Shown here in pieces: positions 25,788 to 35,200 of a stretch of DNA of 46,614 bases (the stretch's first letter is position 1; every line of letters begins with the position of its first letter). Under the pieces are notes generated by a model that was given only the letters and a program-made list of their open reading frames with translations, was not told where the DNA came from and made no database searches. This DNA comes from an uncultured Bacteroidales bacterium. GTDB lineage: Bacteria > Bacteroidota > Bacteroidia > Bacteroidales > Paludibacteraceae. A program made the translations under genes and the position numbers. The stretch lies in NCBI GenBank assembly GCA_902785605.1, contig CACZZL010000018.1:1-46614 (forward strand). Reading direction: 5' to 3'.

Positions 25788-27104
25788 TTATTTCAACCGT
25801 AAGAATCCTATTCCGAACCGCTCAACGGCAGCGCGCTCCAGTTCTTCGCGCACCGACGGGTCGGCAATGCTGATCAGCGCTTTGGCGCGGTCCGCCAAGG
25901 GCAGGTTACGCAGATAGACGATACCGTGCTCCGTAGCGATGTACTGCGCCTGGAAACGGGTTGTCACCACGCCGGCACCGGGTGCCAGACGGGCTACGAT
26001 CTTCGACTTGCCCTTATTGGTCATACTCGGTAGCGCAATGAAACACTTACCGCCTTCCGACAACGCACCGCCGTACATGAAATCGTGCTGCCCGCCCACA
26101 CCGGAGATGATGGTCTCACCGATTGAGTCGGCACAGATCTGTCCCGTCAGGTCCACCTCCACGGCGGAGTTGATCGCCATCACTTTGGGGTTTTGACGAA
26201 TGATCTGCGGGTCGTTCGTCCAAGCCACGTCGCGTATCACAAAGTCGCGGTTGCCGTCCACGTAGTCGTACAGGTGTCTCGATCCGAGAATGAGACTGCC
26301 GACGGACTTGCCCGGCAGCACTTTCTTCAGGCTGTTATCAATCACCCCGCTCTCAATCAGCGGCAGCACGCCGTCGGTGATTGCTTCGGTGTGCAGGCCG
26401 AGGTGCTGATGGTTGCGTAGCGCATTGATGACCGCATTCGGGATACCACCCACACCGATCTGCAGGGTCGCACCGTCGGGTATCTGCGAAGCGACGTAGT
26501 TGCCGATCTTGGTCTCTACTTCGTTGGGCACCGGGGTTGGTACTTCGACCAACGGGATGTCACCGCGGCACATAGCGGTCAGTTTGCTCACATGAATCAC
26601 CGGGTCACCGAACGTGCGGGGCATGTACTTGTTCACCTGCGCAATGATGTCGCGCGAGCACTCGGCTCCCGAGAACGCGATGTCGGCAGAGATGCCGAAC
26701 GAGCAGTAGCCCTCTTCATCGGGTTCGCTCACTTGCAGGAACGTCACATCCACCGGGATCTGTCGGCTGCGGAACAGGAACGGCACTTCGCCTAAGAAGG
26801 CCGGAATGGTGTCTGCCACGCCTTCCCGCATCGCTTTGCGTAAGGTGTTCGGCACAAAAATAGACAGCGCACGAAACGAGTCCATCAATTCGCGTTTGGC
26901 GTACGGCGCATCGTCCGGGTGTACACCGAAGCCGGAAATGAGTTTGACGTCCCGTAACTCGGGTGCACGCTCGGTCAGCGCGTTCAACAGCACCGTCGGG
27001 ATACTGGTACTGCCTTGTACCACGATCGTGTCGCCCGACCGGACATGGCTCACCGCCTCGGCGGGACTAACGTATTTCAGGGAGTTGGGCCGGGTCATAG
27101 TCAT
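25788..27104 (-). CDS. Acetyl-CoA hydrolase/CoA-transferase family protein
   Basis: 438 aa from ATG 27104 (MTMTRPNSLKYVSPAEAV); ATG 27098 is equally possible, and the longer open frame upstream overlaps the aminotransferase gene. Family features: VVQGSTSIPTVLLNAL near the N-terminus, GVGGIPNAVINAL, then LHTEAITDGVLPLIESGV, which holds the likely catalytic glutamate, and SGVGGQHDFMYGG. Members move CoA between acetate and a second acid (4-hydroxybutyrate, succinate, propionate). Here it could release the acid from the acyl-CoA made by the IorAB enzyme while conserving the thioester as acetyl-CoA. The start overlaps the aminotransferase stop by 38 bp. Acceptor specificity cannot be read. Confidence 0.88.
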   Translation of the reverse strand: MTMTRPNSLKYVSPAEAVSHVRSGDTIVVQGSTSIPTVLLNALTERAPELRDVKLISGFGVHPDDAPYAKRELMDSFRALSIFVPNTLRKAMREGVADTIPAFLGEVPFLFRSRQIPVDVTFLQVSEPDEEGYCSFGISADIAFSGAECSRDIIAQVNKYMPRTFGDPVIHVSKLTAMCRGDIPLVEVPTPVPNEVETKIGNYVASQIPDGATLQIGVGGIPNAVINALRNHQHLGLHTEAITDGVLPLIESGVIDNSLKKVLPGKSVGSLILGSRHLYDYVDGNRDFVIRDVAWTNDPQIIRQNPKVMAINSAVEVDLTGQICADSIGETIISGVGGQHDFMYGGALSEGGKCFIALPSMTNKGKSKIVARLAPGAGVVTTRFQAQYIATEHGIVYLRNLPLADRAKALISIADPSVREELERAAVERFGIGFLRLK

Positions 27105-28434
27105 CGTATTGGCTGAAGTCTTCATTGAATTTACGCAGTCGCTCTTCCAACTGCTCGTATTGATCTTCACGTATAGCGGACGCGCATCCGCGCATACCTT
27201 CGCGTTTGGCTCCGGTGCTCTCCAGCGAGATAGCGGAAACACCGTAGTAGATGAGTTTGTTCACCAGTTTCTTACCCGACCAGTCTTTGTATCCGAAGGT
27301 AAAGAAGAAACCGTCTCCCACTTCCTGTCCGTCCGCATCACGGTCATAGACGATGTGGAATCCGTTGCGCACCATGATCTCCTTAATTTTATGCGCACGA
27401 CGCGCGTACTCGCGCGTGTTGTCCACGAACCGCAGCTTCCCTTCGCACGCTGCCTGCAGCATGGCGGCCATACCGTGTTGAACCGAGTGGCACACACCGC
27501 TTGAGAGCACGTAGAGGAAGGTATAAGCAAAACTCTGCAGCAACTCGCCGTTGTTATGCAACCGCTCGCCCAGCGCCGGGTAGGTCCGTTTGGCCAGTAC
27601 CGGGTCAAAGGCTACGAAAGCAGCACGCTGACCGGCATAACTGAACATCTTCGAGCACGAGATGAGTTGGATACAGTTATGCGTGTAGTGACCTACGGAC
27701 GGTTGATAAGGCGCTGCGTACGGGTGACCGCGATCCGGGTCACGGAAGTCCATGTTCAGGTACGCCAGATCCTCTAGCACGATCGCATCGTACTTGGTGG
27801 CCAACTCGCCGATGATCTGTAACTCCTCATCGGTCAGACAAGCCCAAGTGGGGTTGTTGGGGTTGCTGTACAGGATTCCGGCAATTCGACCGCTTTGGAG
27901 GTGACGCTCTAACTCGTCCCGCAGTTTGGCACCGCGAAAATCCGCGATGTCAAATGCATCAATCTTACTGCCGATCACCGCACACTGCATCTTCTGCACC
28001 GGGAAGCACGGATCCAGGAACAGGATGGTGTCTTTCTCCGGTTGCAACTGAACGAGCATCATGTTGAGTGCAAAAGCGGCCTGCATCGAACCCACGGTCG
28101 GCAGGATACACTCCGGCGGACGTTGCAGGTTGACGAACGCACGCACGAACTCCGAACCCCATTTCTTCACTTCCGGAATACCGATGATGATGGGGTAGTG
28201 TGCCGCACAGCCGTTCAGCAGCGCCTGATGCTCTGCCTCGATACCGACCATCTCTGCCGGCAAACCCGGCTCACCCAACGCCATGTTGACGTACTCGACA
28301 CCCGTCGCCTGCTCGATGTTCTTCACCACACCGGCCAACTGACGAATGCTGGCGTTGCCCAACTCATTGAAATTACGCAATCCGAACTGCCTGCAGATCG
28401 AATCGACCACATGTTTATCTAACGGAAAATGCAT
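27067..28434 (-). CDS. Class I/II PLP-dependent aminotransferase
   Basis: 455 aa from ATG 28434 (MHFPLDKHVVDSICRQFG), four codons inside a longer frame. Fold type I features: PTVGSMQAAFALNMM for the phosphate-binding turn, YSNPNNPTWACLTDEEL, VLEDLAYLNMD, and the PLP lysine in LISCSKMFSYAGQR. It belongs to the aspartate/aromatic aminotransferase superfamily. Together with IorAB it would feed 2-keto acids from amino acids into oxidative decarboxylation. The gene overlaps iorB by 20 bp and the CoA-transferase by 38 bp, evidence of one translation unit. The exact amino acid is not deducible. Aromatic or branched substrates would fit its neighbours. Confidence 0.9.
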   Translation of the reverse strand: MHFPLDKHVVDSICRQFGLRNFNELGNASIRQLAGVVKNIEQATGVEYVNMALGEPGLPAEMVGIEAEHQALLNGCAAHYPIIIGIPEVKKWGSEFVRAFVNLQRPPECILPTVGSMQAAFALNMMLVQLQPEKDTILFLDPCFPVQKMQCAVIGSKIDAFDIADFRGAKLRDELERHLQSGRIAGILYSNPNNPTWACLTDEELQIIGELATKYDAIVLEDLAYLNMDFRDPDRGHPYAAPYQPSVGHYTHNCIQLISCSKMFSYAGQRAAFVAFDPVLAKRTYPALGERLHNNGELLQSFAYTFLYVLSSGVCHSVQHGMAAMLQAACEGKLRFVDNTREYARRAHKIKEIMVRNGFHIVYDRDADGQEVGDGFFFTFGYKDWSGKKLVNKLIYYGVSAISLESTGAKREGMRGCASAIREDQYEQLEERLRKFNEDFSQYDDYDPAQLPEIR

Positions 28435-28993
28435 ATCCTTTTTCAACTGCAGCTATGTTGGTATTTACGATCGTCTCTCCTTTGCGAGCAAAGACCCGTG
28501 CTACGCCGGCGATCATCTTGTCGTGATCGATGCCCAGCATCGGAATCGCCGCACCGAGCAGTACCATGTTCGCCGCCTGAGCCGGAGCACCGGCCTCTTT
28601 GGCCAAGGCTTCCACGTCCAACAGCACATGGTTCTTATGCGCCCGGATACGGGCTAACACATCCTCCAGTTTCGGATAATTGGGAATATTAAGGAACGGC
28701 ACGCACGAGCTCACGATCCAGCCGTCCGGTTTGAGGTACTCCGTATAACGCAGTGCCTCCATCGGTTCCAGCGAGATGATGAGGTCCGCACCGCCCTTGG
28801 CGATCAGGTCACTCATGATCGGCTCGGACGACAACCGTAAGTTCGACTGTACGTCTCCGCCGCGTTGCGACATACCGTGTACTTCTGCTTGCTTGAGGTA
28901 CAACCCTTCCTGCAGTGCAGCTTCTCCTATAACGGTGGCAATAGAGAGGATACCTTGTCCTCCGACTCCTGCCAAAATGATATCTTTTTTCAT
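28415..28993 (-). CDS. iorB: Indolepyruvate:ferredoxin oxidoreductase, beta subunit
   Basis: 192 aa, normal length. N-terminal DIILAGVGGQGILSIATVIG, then QAEVHGMSQRGGDVQSNLRL and SLEPMEALRY are the gamma-domain signatures of 2-oxoacid:acceptor oxidoreductases. With IorA it decarboxylates arylpyruvates to the aryl-acetyl-CoA and reduces ferredoxin. It is cytosolic. It starts 37 bp after iorA, a gap containing CTCTCAA heptamers, and overlaps the aminotransferase gene. Confidence 0.95.
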   Translation of the reverse strand: MKKDIILAGVGGQGILSIATVIGEAALQEGLYLKQAEVHGMSQRGGDVQSNLRLSSEPIMSDLIAKGGADLIISLEPMEALRYTEYLKPDGWIVSSCVPFLNIPNYPKLEDVLARIRAHKNHVLLDVEALAKEAGAPAQAANMVLLGAAIPMLGIDHDKMIAGVARVFARKGETIVNTNIAAVEKGYAFSVR

Positions 28994-29020
28994 GGTCTCT
29001 CAACTTTTCTCTTTTAACTT

Positions 29021-29041
29021 CTCTCAACTCTCAACTCTCAA
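29021..29041. repeat. Heptamer repeat at the iorA-iorB junction
   Basis: Three exact CTCTCAA units. The last eleven bases lie inside iorA and provide its stop codon (29031-29033), so the repeat sets the C-terminus VES-stop. Confidence 0.85.
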
Positions 29042-30638
29042 CTTTTTTTGCCGCTTTCAGGTGCCGCTTAAGCGTCTGTATGCACTCACGACGGGCGATG
29101 ACCACGGATGTGCCGTTATAGTCAATCTCCTCGCGCAGCACGTTCTTGATCTCCTCCATGTTCTTCGGCAGCGGAACCACTACGCGTACATGTTCGGGTG
29201 CTACGCCCAGACCGCAGCATATCTGCTCCAGACGGCCTGTTCCGGCACTGTCCTGTCCGCCGGTCATACCGGTGGTCAGGTTGTCGGAGATGAGCACTAC
29301 CACGTTCGCGTTCGCATTCACGCAGTCCAGCAGACCGGTCATTCCCGAGTGGGTGAACGTACTGTCGCCGATGACGGCTATCGCCGGGTGTTGTCCGGCG
29401 TCGGCAGCGCCTTTGGCCATCGTTACCGATGCACCCATCTCGACGCAGGCGTGGATGGCATGGAAGGGCGACAGCGCGCCTAAGGTGTAACAACCGATAT
29501 CGCCGAAGATACGCGGAGCGGCGTACTCGCGTGCCACCTCGTTGAGAGCCGCGTACATGTCCCTGTGACCGCAACCCTGACACAGTGCAGGCGGACGGCC
29601 CACGACGATCGTCTCTTTCTCGCCTGCCGGCAGCGCGTCCATGCCTAACGCAGCACGCACACTGTCCGGTGTCAACTCACCCATGCGCGGCAGCGCACCC
29701 GTCAGACGACCTTTGATGACGATCTCCGACGGCACCATACCGCGTATCAACTCTTCTACGACCGGCTGCCCTTCTTCGATCACGAGGATCTCTTTCGCTC
29801 CGTCCTGCACCATCCGGTCAACCAGCGCGGTCGGCAGCGGGTACTGCGTCACTTTGAGGATCGAACAACCCATGGACTGATCGTAGTTCTCCATGAGGTA
29901 GTTATAGGCGATACCGGTGGTCAAAATAGCCTTCTGCGGTTTCGCTCCTTTCACGTAGCAGTTATGTCCCGCCGTGTTACTCTCCGCTACGAACGTCGGT
30001 TGGGCAGCTACCAGTTCCGCATAATTGCGTTTGGCAAAAGCAGGCAGCAGAATGAAGTGGTTTACGTCCTTGGGCATCGACATGGTGTTCTGTGCCTTGG
30101 GAGCCTCCACGGTCTGAACGACAGCGCGACTATGCGCCATACGGGTGGTCACACGCAGCAGTACGGGCGTTTTGAGACGCTCGCTCAGTTCAAAACCGTA
30201 CGCCATCATGTCGTACGCCTCTTGTTGATTACTCGGTTCCAGACAGGGGATCATGGCGAACTTGGCATAGAAACGGCTGTCCTGCTCGTTCTGGCTGGAG
30301 TGCATGGACGGGTCGTCGGCTGCAATCACGATCAGACCGCCGTTCACACCGGTGATCGCCGCGTTCATGAATGCATCTGCGCACACGTTCATGCCCACAT
30401 GTTTCATACACACGATAGCACGCTTGCCCATGTACGACATGCCCAACGCGGCCTCCAGGGCCGTCTTCTCGTTCGTCGCCCAACGGCAACTGATCGCTAA
30501 CGACTGACGGCTGACTGCTAACTGAATGTACTCTGTGATCTCGGTACTTGGTGTGCCGGGGTAGGCATAGACTCCGCTCAGGCCGGCATCAATCGCGCCT
30601 TGAGCAATCGCCTCATCGCCTAGTAATAAGTGTTTCAT
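29031..30638 (-). CDS. iorA: Indolepyruvate:ferredoxin oxidoreductase, alpha subunit
   Basis: 535 aa. The N-terminal pyrimidine-binding domain begins LLLGDEAIAQGAIDAGLSG and has YPGTPSTEI; the TPP-binding domain has PALCQGCGHRDMY, GDIGCYTLG and the GDSTFTHSGMTGL stretch. The protein ends soon after the TPP domain (SVVIARRECIQTLKR). The archaeal enzyme has about 100 more residues with two [4Fe-4S] clusters that are missing here, so electrons must pass to ferredoxin by another route or through a separate protein. A heptamer tract (30492-30526) encodes LAVSRQSLAIS in the N-terminal domain. The gene follows the GH53 stop by 27 bp without a promoter box. Confidence 0.95.
   Translation of the reverse strand: MKHLLLGDEAIAQGAIDAGLSGVYAYPGTPSTEITEYIQLAVSRQSLAISCRWATNEKTALEAALGMSYMGKRAIVCMKHVGMNVCADAFMNAAITGVNGGLIVIAADDPSMHSSQNEQDSRFYAKFAMIPCLEPSNQQEAYDMMAYGFELSERLKTPVLLRVTTRMAHSRAVVQTVEAPKAQNTMSMPKDVNHFILLPAFAKRNYAELVAAQPTFVAESNTAGHNCYVKGAKPQKAILTTGIAYNYLMENYDQSMGCSILKVTQYPLPTALVDRMVQDGAKEILVIEEGQPVVEELIRGMVPSEIVIKGRLTGALPRMGELTPDSVRAALGMDALPAGEKETIVVGRPPALCQGCGHRDMYAALNEVAREYAAPRIFGDIGCYTLGALSPFHAIHACVEMGASVTMAKGAADAGQHPAIAVIGDSTFTHSGMTGLLDCVNANANVVVLISDNLTTGMTGGQDSAGTGRLEQICCGLGVAPEHVRVVVPLPKNMEEIKNVLREEIDYNGTSVVIARRECIQTLKRHLKAAKKVES
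30492..30526. repeat. Degenerate heptamer repeat inside iorA
   Basis: Units GATCGCT, AACGACT, GACGGCT, GACTGCT, AACTGAA, in frame, residues about 38-49. It resembles the tract in GH94 at 20689-20723. Confidence 0.8.
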
Positions 30639-30665
30639 AATATAGATAGGTATTAATTGTTTTTG

Positions 30666-31727
30666 CTATTTCTCACTGCGAAGCATGATCTGCAACGCTT
30701 CGTTGGGACGTCCGTCCGGGGTGAAGGCGCCCATGTCATAACTGCCCCAACCCAAGGGGATGTACTCAGCCGGTCGCCATCCGCCGTACACTTGCGGTTC
30801 CCAGTAGAAGATGCCGGCACAGGAGTCGATTGCGGTAATGCGCTGTATGAAATCCGCCATGACGGTAGCAGATGCTGTGTCGTTGGCGAACATGCCCACT
30901 TCGGCGATCATCACCGGACAATGCCATTGGGCTATGAGGCGTTTGATGTTCGCTTCTGCCAACTCGTTCATCTCTTGCCAGCTCTTACCGCCGTTCCAGG
31001 CACTCATCATCGGGTAATGACTCAAACCGATCATATCCCATTTGCCACCGTAGGCCTGCATCGACTCCCAGAACCAATCCCGCTGCTCATACGCGTTGTC
31101 CACATGCACGATGACGTTGATGTCCGGGAACGCCTCTTTGGCTGCCTCGTATCCCGTCCGCGTGAAACCGGCATATTCGCGCCAATGACCGTCTGCTTTT
31201 TCTACTTTTCCCACGGGCCAAAGCATGCCGTTCGGGGTCTCGTTGCCAATCTGTACCCATTCGGGTTTGATGCCTTCTTCCTTGAGTGCATACAGCACCT
31301 CCAGCGTGTGCTCGCGCACGCACTCGACCAGTTGGTCGTAGTCGTATTGCTGCCACGCAGCAGGAATGGTCTGATGGCTTGGGTCGGCAAAGAAATCCGA
31401 ATAATGGATATCGATCATAATACGCTGCCCGTGTTCCGCAGCACGTTTGGCCAGGAACAACATATCCTCTTTGTTGCTCCAACCGGTCTGATGGTTCACC
31501 CATACACGCAACCGAACGGCGTTCATACCCATGCCGCGGAGTAACTCGATGCAATCTTCACCATTTGCACCATTCGCATCATTATAAAACTTCACACTGT
31601 CGTGCTCCATCTCGCTTAACCAGCTGAGGTCAGCACCTTTCGCCCACGAACCGCGCGGGCTGTCTGTCTTGTGGTAACAACTTGTCAAGGTGATCCCGAT
31701 GACAAGCAGTAGAAGGATCCGTTTCAT
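30666..31727 (-). CDS. GH53 endo-beta-1,4-galactanase, lipoprotein
   Basis: 353 aa from ATG 31727 (MKRILLLLVIGITLTSC, lipobox Cys17). GH53 signatures in order: KGADLSWLSEME, AVRLRVWVNHQTGW, IMIDIHYSDFFADP, acid/base in QIGNETPNGMLWP (Glu163), nucleophile in VMIAEVGMF (Glu276) and FYWEPQVYGGW near the end. Members cut type I arabinogalactan in pectin side chains and are surface lipoproteins in Bacteroidales. A full TTTG-N20-TACCTTTG promoter sits upstream, overlapping the end of the preceding gene. Unusually, no SusCD pair is beside it, and iorA follows after 27 bp. Confidence 0.94.
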   Translation of the reverse strand: MKRILLLLVIGITLTSCYHKTDSPRGSWAKGADLSWLSEMEHDSVKFYNDANGANGEDCIELLRGMGMNAVRLRVWVNHQTGWSNKEDMLFLAKRAAEHGQRIMIDIHYSDFFADPSHQTIPAAWQQYDYDQLVECVREHTLEVLYALKEEGIKPEWVQIGNETPNGMLWPVGKVEKADGHWREYAGFTRTGYEAAKEAFPDINVIVHVDNAYEQRDWFWESMQAYGGKWDMIGLSHYPMMSAWNGGKSWQEMNELAEANIKRLIAQWHCPVMIAEVGMFANDTASATVMADFIQRITAIDSCAGIFYWEPQVYGGWRPAEYIPLGWGSYDMGAFTPDGRPNEALQIMLRSEK

Positions 31728-31746
31728 GATGTGTTCGCGATATGGG

Positions 31747-32211
31747 TTAAACTCGACTGCAAAGGTACAACATTTTTTGCATATATGCAAATTTTAAAGC
31801 ATTTTTATTTAACAAGTGGTGATATTCTTTTTGTCTTTTTCTTAGTGTTGCAAACAGGAGATACGCCACTGCCATCAGCAGCAGGACCAACGGTTCGCCT
31901 ATCGGGGTATCTACTTCACCTACACCCTGTCCTGACGGATTACCCTCATCATCTCCGCTGTCGTCCCATGGGTTATAATTTCCTTCGCTTCGCCGTGGTT
32001 TGCTTGACGGCGCACTACTGCACGGCGCATAAACCGTTGTTGAAGCGAAGGTCGAACCGCCTGTCATTGATGGATAGGCGGAGGTGGACTGGAATTGGTA
32101 TGCGGGTGCCGTGCTCAACTGAACTGTACGCTCAAACGCCCAGGCGGAGGATACCGTGCATCCCCAGAATACGAGTAATAAAAGCATCTTCTTCATCATC
32201 TTCATCTTCAT
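31747..32211 (-). CDS. Small exported protein with a C-terminal membrane segment
   Basis: 154 aa. AGAGGAGG directly precedes a string of in-frame ATGs (MKMKMMKKMLLLLV); the first at 32211 is taken. A signal peptide ends near SSAWAF. The middle is low in structure, rich in Ser/Thr/Tyr, then acidic (NPWDDSGDDEGN). The C-terminus has PIGEPLVLLLMAVAYLLFATL followed by RKRQ, a helix plus basic stop-transfer. The 'PIGEPL + helix + basic tail' plan looks like a processing or anchoring signal, but I cannot name a matching sorting enzyme. The gene starts 9 bp after the giant protein's stop, so the two are co-transcribed. The last roughly 25 residues overlap the GH53 promoter region. Confidence 0.7.
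   Translation of the reverse strand: MKMKMMKKMLLLLVFWGCTVSSAWAFERTVQLSTAPAYQFQSTSAYPSMTGGSTFASTTVYAPCSSAPSSKPRRSEGNYNPWDDSGDDEGNPSGQGVGEVDTPIGEPLVLLLMAVAYLLFATLRKRQKEYHHLLNKNALKFAYMQKMLYLCSRV
31760..31791 (-). promoter_or_regulatory. Consensus promoter of GH53 and possibly the ior operon
   Basis: TTTG (31788-31791), 20 bp, TACCTTTG (31760-31767) on the minus strand. The spacer contains the palindrome TTGCATATATGCAA, a possible operator. The promoter lies within the last codons of the preceding gene. Confidence 0.85.
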
Positions 32212-32220
32212 CCTCCTCTT

Positions 32221-35200
32221 TTATCGTACTTTTTGCCCGAAAATCGTATATATATGTCCGTTTCGCAGGATATACACTATTCCGTTGTGTATATACTTTA
32301 CTGCCTGCTCTTCATCCGAACCCGATGTCTCGTAGCCGGTAGCAATCGGGTCAGTCGTTCCTCCCGGTTTATAGCCTTTTCTCCGGATGTAATATCTCGC
32401 CTCGTGGTTCGCCTCGGGGGTCTCGATATTCAGACATATACCGTCAACAATATCCCGCTCGGTGTCCGTCAGAGCATCATAGAATACCAGAGGACCGTCA
32501 ATGGCATGGACACCGGTAAACCAGATATGAGTGATGGGGTCGTAGGGCAGGTCGCTCATGTAGAACGAAACCGGTACGTTCAGGACCTCACTGCGCAGGT
32601 CTATGCTCAATCCGTATCCGCCTTCCGATGCGTAGATATTAAACGGCGTGGTCGGAGTGTTGGTCATGTGGAACTTATTGATATTGAGCGTAGTGAGTAC
32701 AGCATCCTCGCCGGAAAGAACAGCATCGCTATAACCCTGTCCAATGAGCAGACGGGATACGCAACGATTGGATACGGGGTTAACTGCCGTCACGGTCATG
32801 ATACCTTTGCTGTGAGTCGAGGCAGAGATACGACGCGGTGCACTCAGACGACCGGCTTTCTGACTCGGCTGGGTGACAATACGATTTGTGTTGAGCGTCA
32901 AGGTAAGTGTTTTCGCTGCGGCTACATCATCTTTAAACTTAACCACCATCGCGTGCATCGGCGGCAGATAGCGTTGTTGATCAATAATCGTGTCCACTCG
33001 ATCTTTGCTTTCTGCACTAGCTCTGGTTACAGCGGTGTGATAGCCGCTCCCATCCATATAATCAATCTCCTCTTTCAACGTAGTTGCGTTATCCGAGATA
33101 AAGCCCCAGATGTCAATATAACCCATGGTCGGATTACCGAAAACGAAAGATTTGGCGTCTGCAGCATTGGTCAGAATGTAGGTCTGATGATCGGCTTCTG
33201 CTCCCGGAAGGAATGCTAACTTACCGGCACCGCCCACACCTGCATTGGTAGCACGCAGCGCGCGCAGATTATCCTCGTGCAGGTAGTCCAACTTTTCGCC
33301 GTATGTACCGTAATAATAATAGGTGTCATCGTTCTTAGGCAGACGAATAACAGCCGTATCTCCGGAGTTGTTACGCGTATAGACAGCCCATCCTTGTGCC
33401 GGCGGCAGCGAAAGCGTCATACCGTTTGTTACCTTGGACCACTCAGCCTTTTCGGAGCGGGTGGTGTCATTGTCCGTTTGGGCGTTGATCTGGACGGTAG
33501 TACTATTGTATAGCGAGAGCCAGAAGGTCGCATTACCGGTCTTGTAATTGCGCCCGTTGGCGTCGAACGGACCGACGGACCACATCTTCGTCTCGCCGCT
33601 CAGGTCTGCGTCTGCCATAAACAGGTCGCCGCTGAGCATACCCGTCACCGGTGCGGAGCGGAATGCCCATGTTTGCTTCGGAATAGACATATCGACTACC
33701 ACTACGTCGCAGGTCAGACGCTGCTGCTGTCCGAGGGCAGCACCGGGCAGGAAGCGGATGTCGTCACAGCTGTTGTAGGTGAAACCTACCTGCTTGACGG
33801 AATCCTTGGAAGCAATCCTGCTCGGGTCGGGCAGGTTCGGGTAGGGCAGACTGTCTGGCATCGGAGGTATGATGACATCGGTCGATGCAAGCGGTGCAAA
33901 ACGGGCATTCGCATGGATGATCTCGTTGTTCTCATCTACACCTATCCAGTTCATGGGGGTGTTCCAACTGTTGTTGCTCTTATCCGCCGGCGCCCAACGC
34001 AGCACGTCCGGCACGACGGACACGATGAATGGTACATTACCAATCGGGCAACCGTCCTTGTCGCTCGGGTCATCCGTTGCGGAAACCATTTCGATATTGA
34101 AGGTATAGCTATATCCCGGACGCATCTCATAGTTGTTGTTCGATGCCGGGGTGAGGATGATGGTATCACCCTTGGTGTAATACCGGCTGATATCACGTGG
34201 CCAAACTCTTCCGGGCGTCAAATTCAGTTTATGCACACCTTCACGATAGTTCGGGTCGTCGGTCGAGATGAGCGTAATGGCATGGATACCTATCATCGTT
34301 CGGATGGAGTCCACAGGAACAGCCAATTCCTTGTTGGCGTTCTCTGCATCGGCGAGAACGGTGATGGGCAGTTTAGCTTGCGTAGAGTCGCGATGGAGAC
34401 CACCGATAATCAACGGTGTACCCGTATCGGTCTCTCGGGACTTAAGTTTGATGACGATTGGCGTCGGACAAACCTCCATACCCTTTTCCTCCAAATCATC
34501 TGTACCGGTACCCACGATCGGGAAGACTACGTATTTTGCGGAATCCTTCGAATTGACACTTACTAAGATATCTTGCTTATAGAGCGTGAGGAAACCATTG
34601 TTCACCAAATCGGTCAATACTTCGTAGGCACTCTTAGCCGTGGCGAGCGTGCATTTCTTTTGGATATTATCCATCACATTGCGGTTGACCTCACCCAGGT
34701 TCTTTGCAAACTGGTTGCTGTTTGATTCTCCGGCTCCCGGTTCGTAACGCAGGACTTGTCGGATGACCTTTTCGATATCGCTGTACTTGTAACCATAAGT
34801 GGCCTCACTCGTCGCACTCGTTGTATCGCCGTAGAGCAACCAATCGCAACTACACGAACCGGTCAACGGCATCGGTGCCACACTGTCTTGAATGAGTGTA
34901 CCACGCACGCGCAGGCTGACATTATAAATGGTGTTGGCGCACATACCGCTTACCTCTTTCTCCTCTTGTTCCTCACCGTTGAGCATGAGCATCATACGGT
35001 TCGTTACGTTCAGATCACTGGTCATGGCGCACTGACTGCTCATCAATCCGGTATATCCGATGGACATACGTACGGTGTACTTGTTGCTGGATACCATCTT
35101 CGCATTGTGTACAACGTATAATACCGGACGGATGTCACCATCCAGGTTCTCGTAGATATATCCCTGACGGAAAATGGTAGGTGCAACAGGTCTTACAGGA

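Noticed and set aside
25788-27242. Start of the CoA-transferase at 27242
   Set aside because: The first 46 residues overlap the aminotransferase gene and have no family similarity; ATG 27104 fits the family.
31731-32342. Plus-strand frame with a serine run
   Set aside because: The run is the reverse complement of the ATGAAG-rich signal region of the 154-aa gene.
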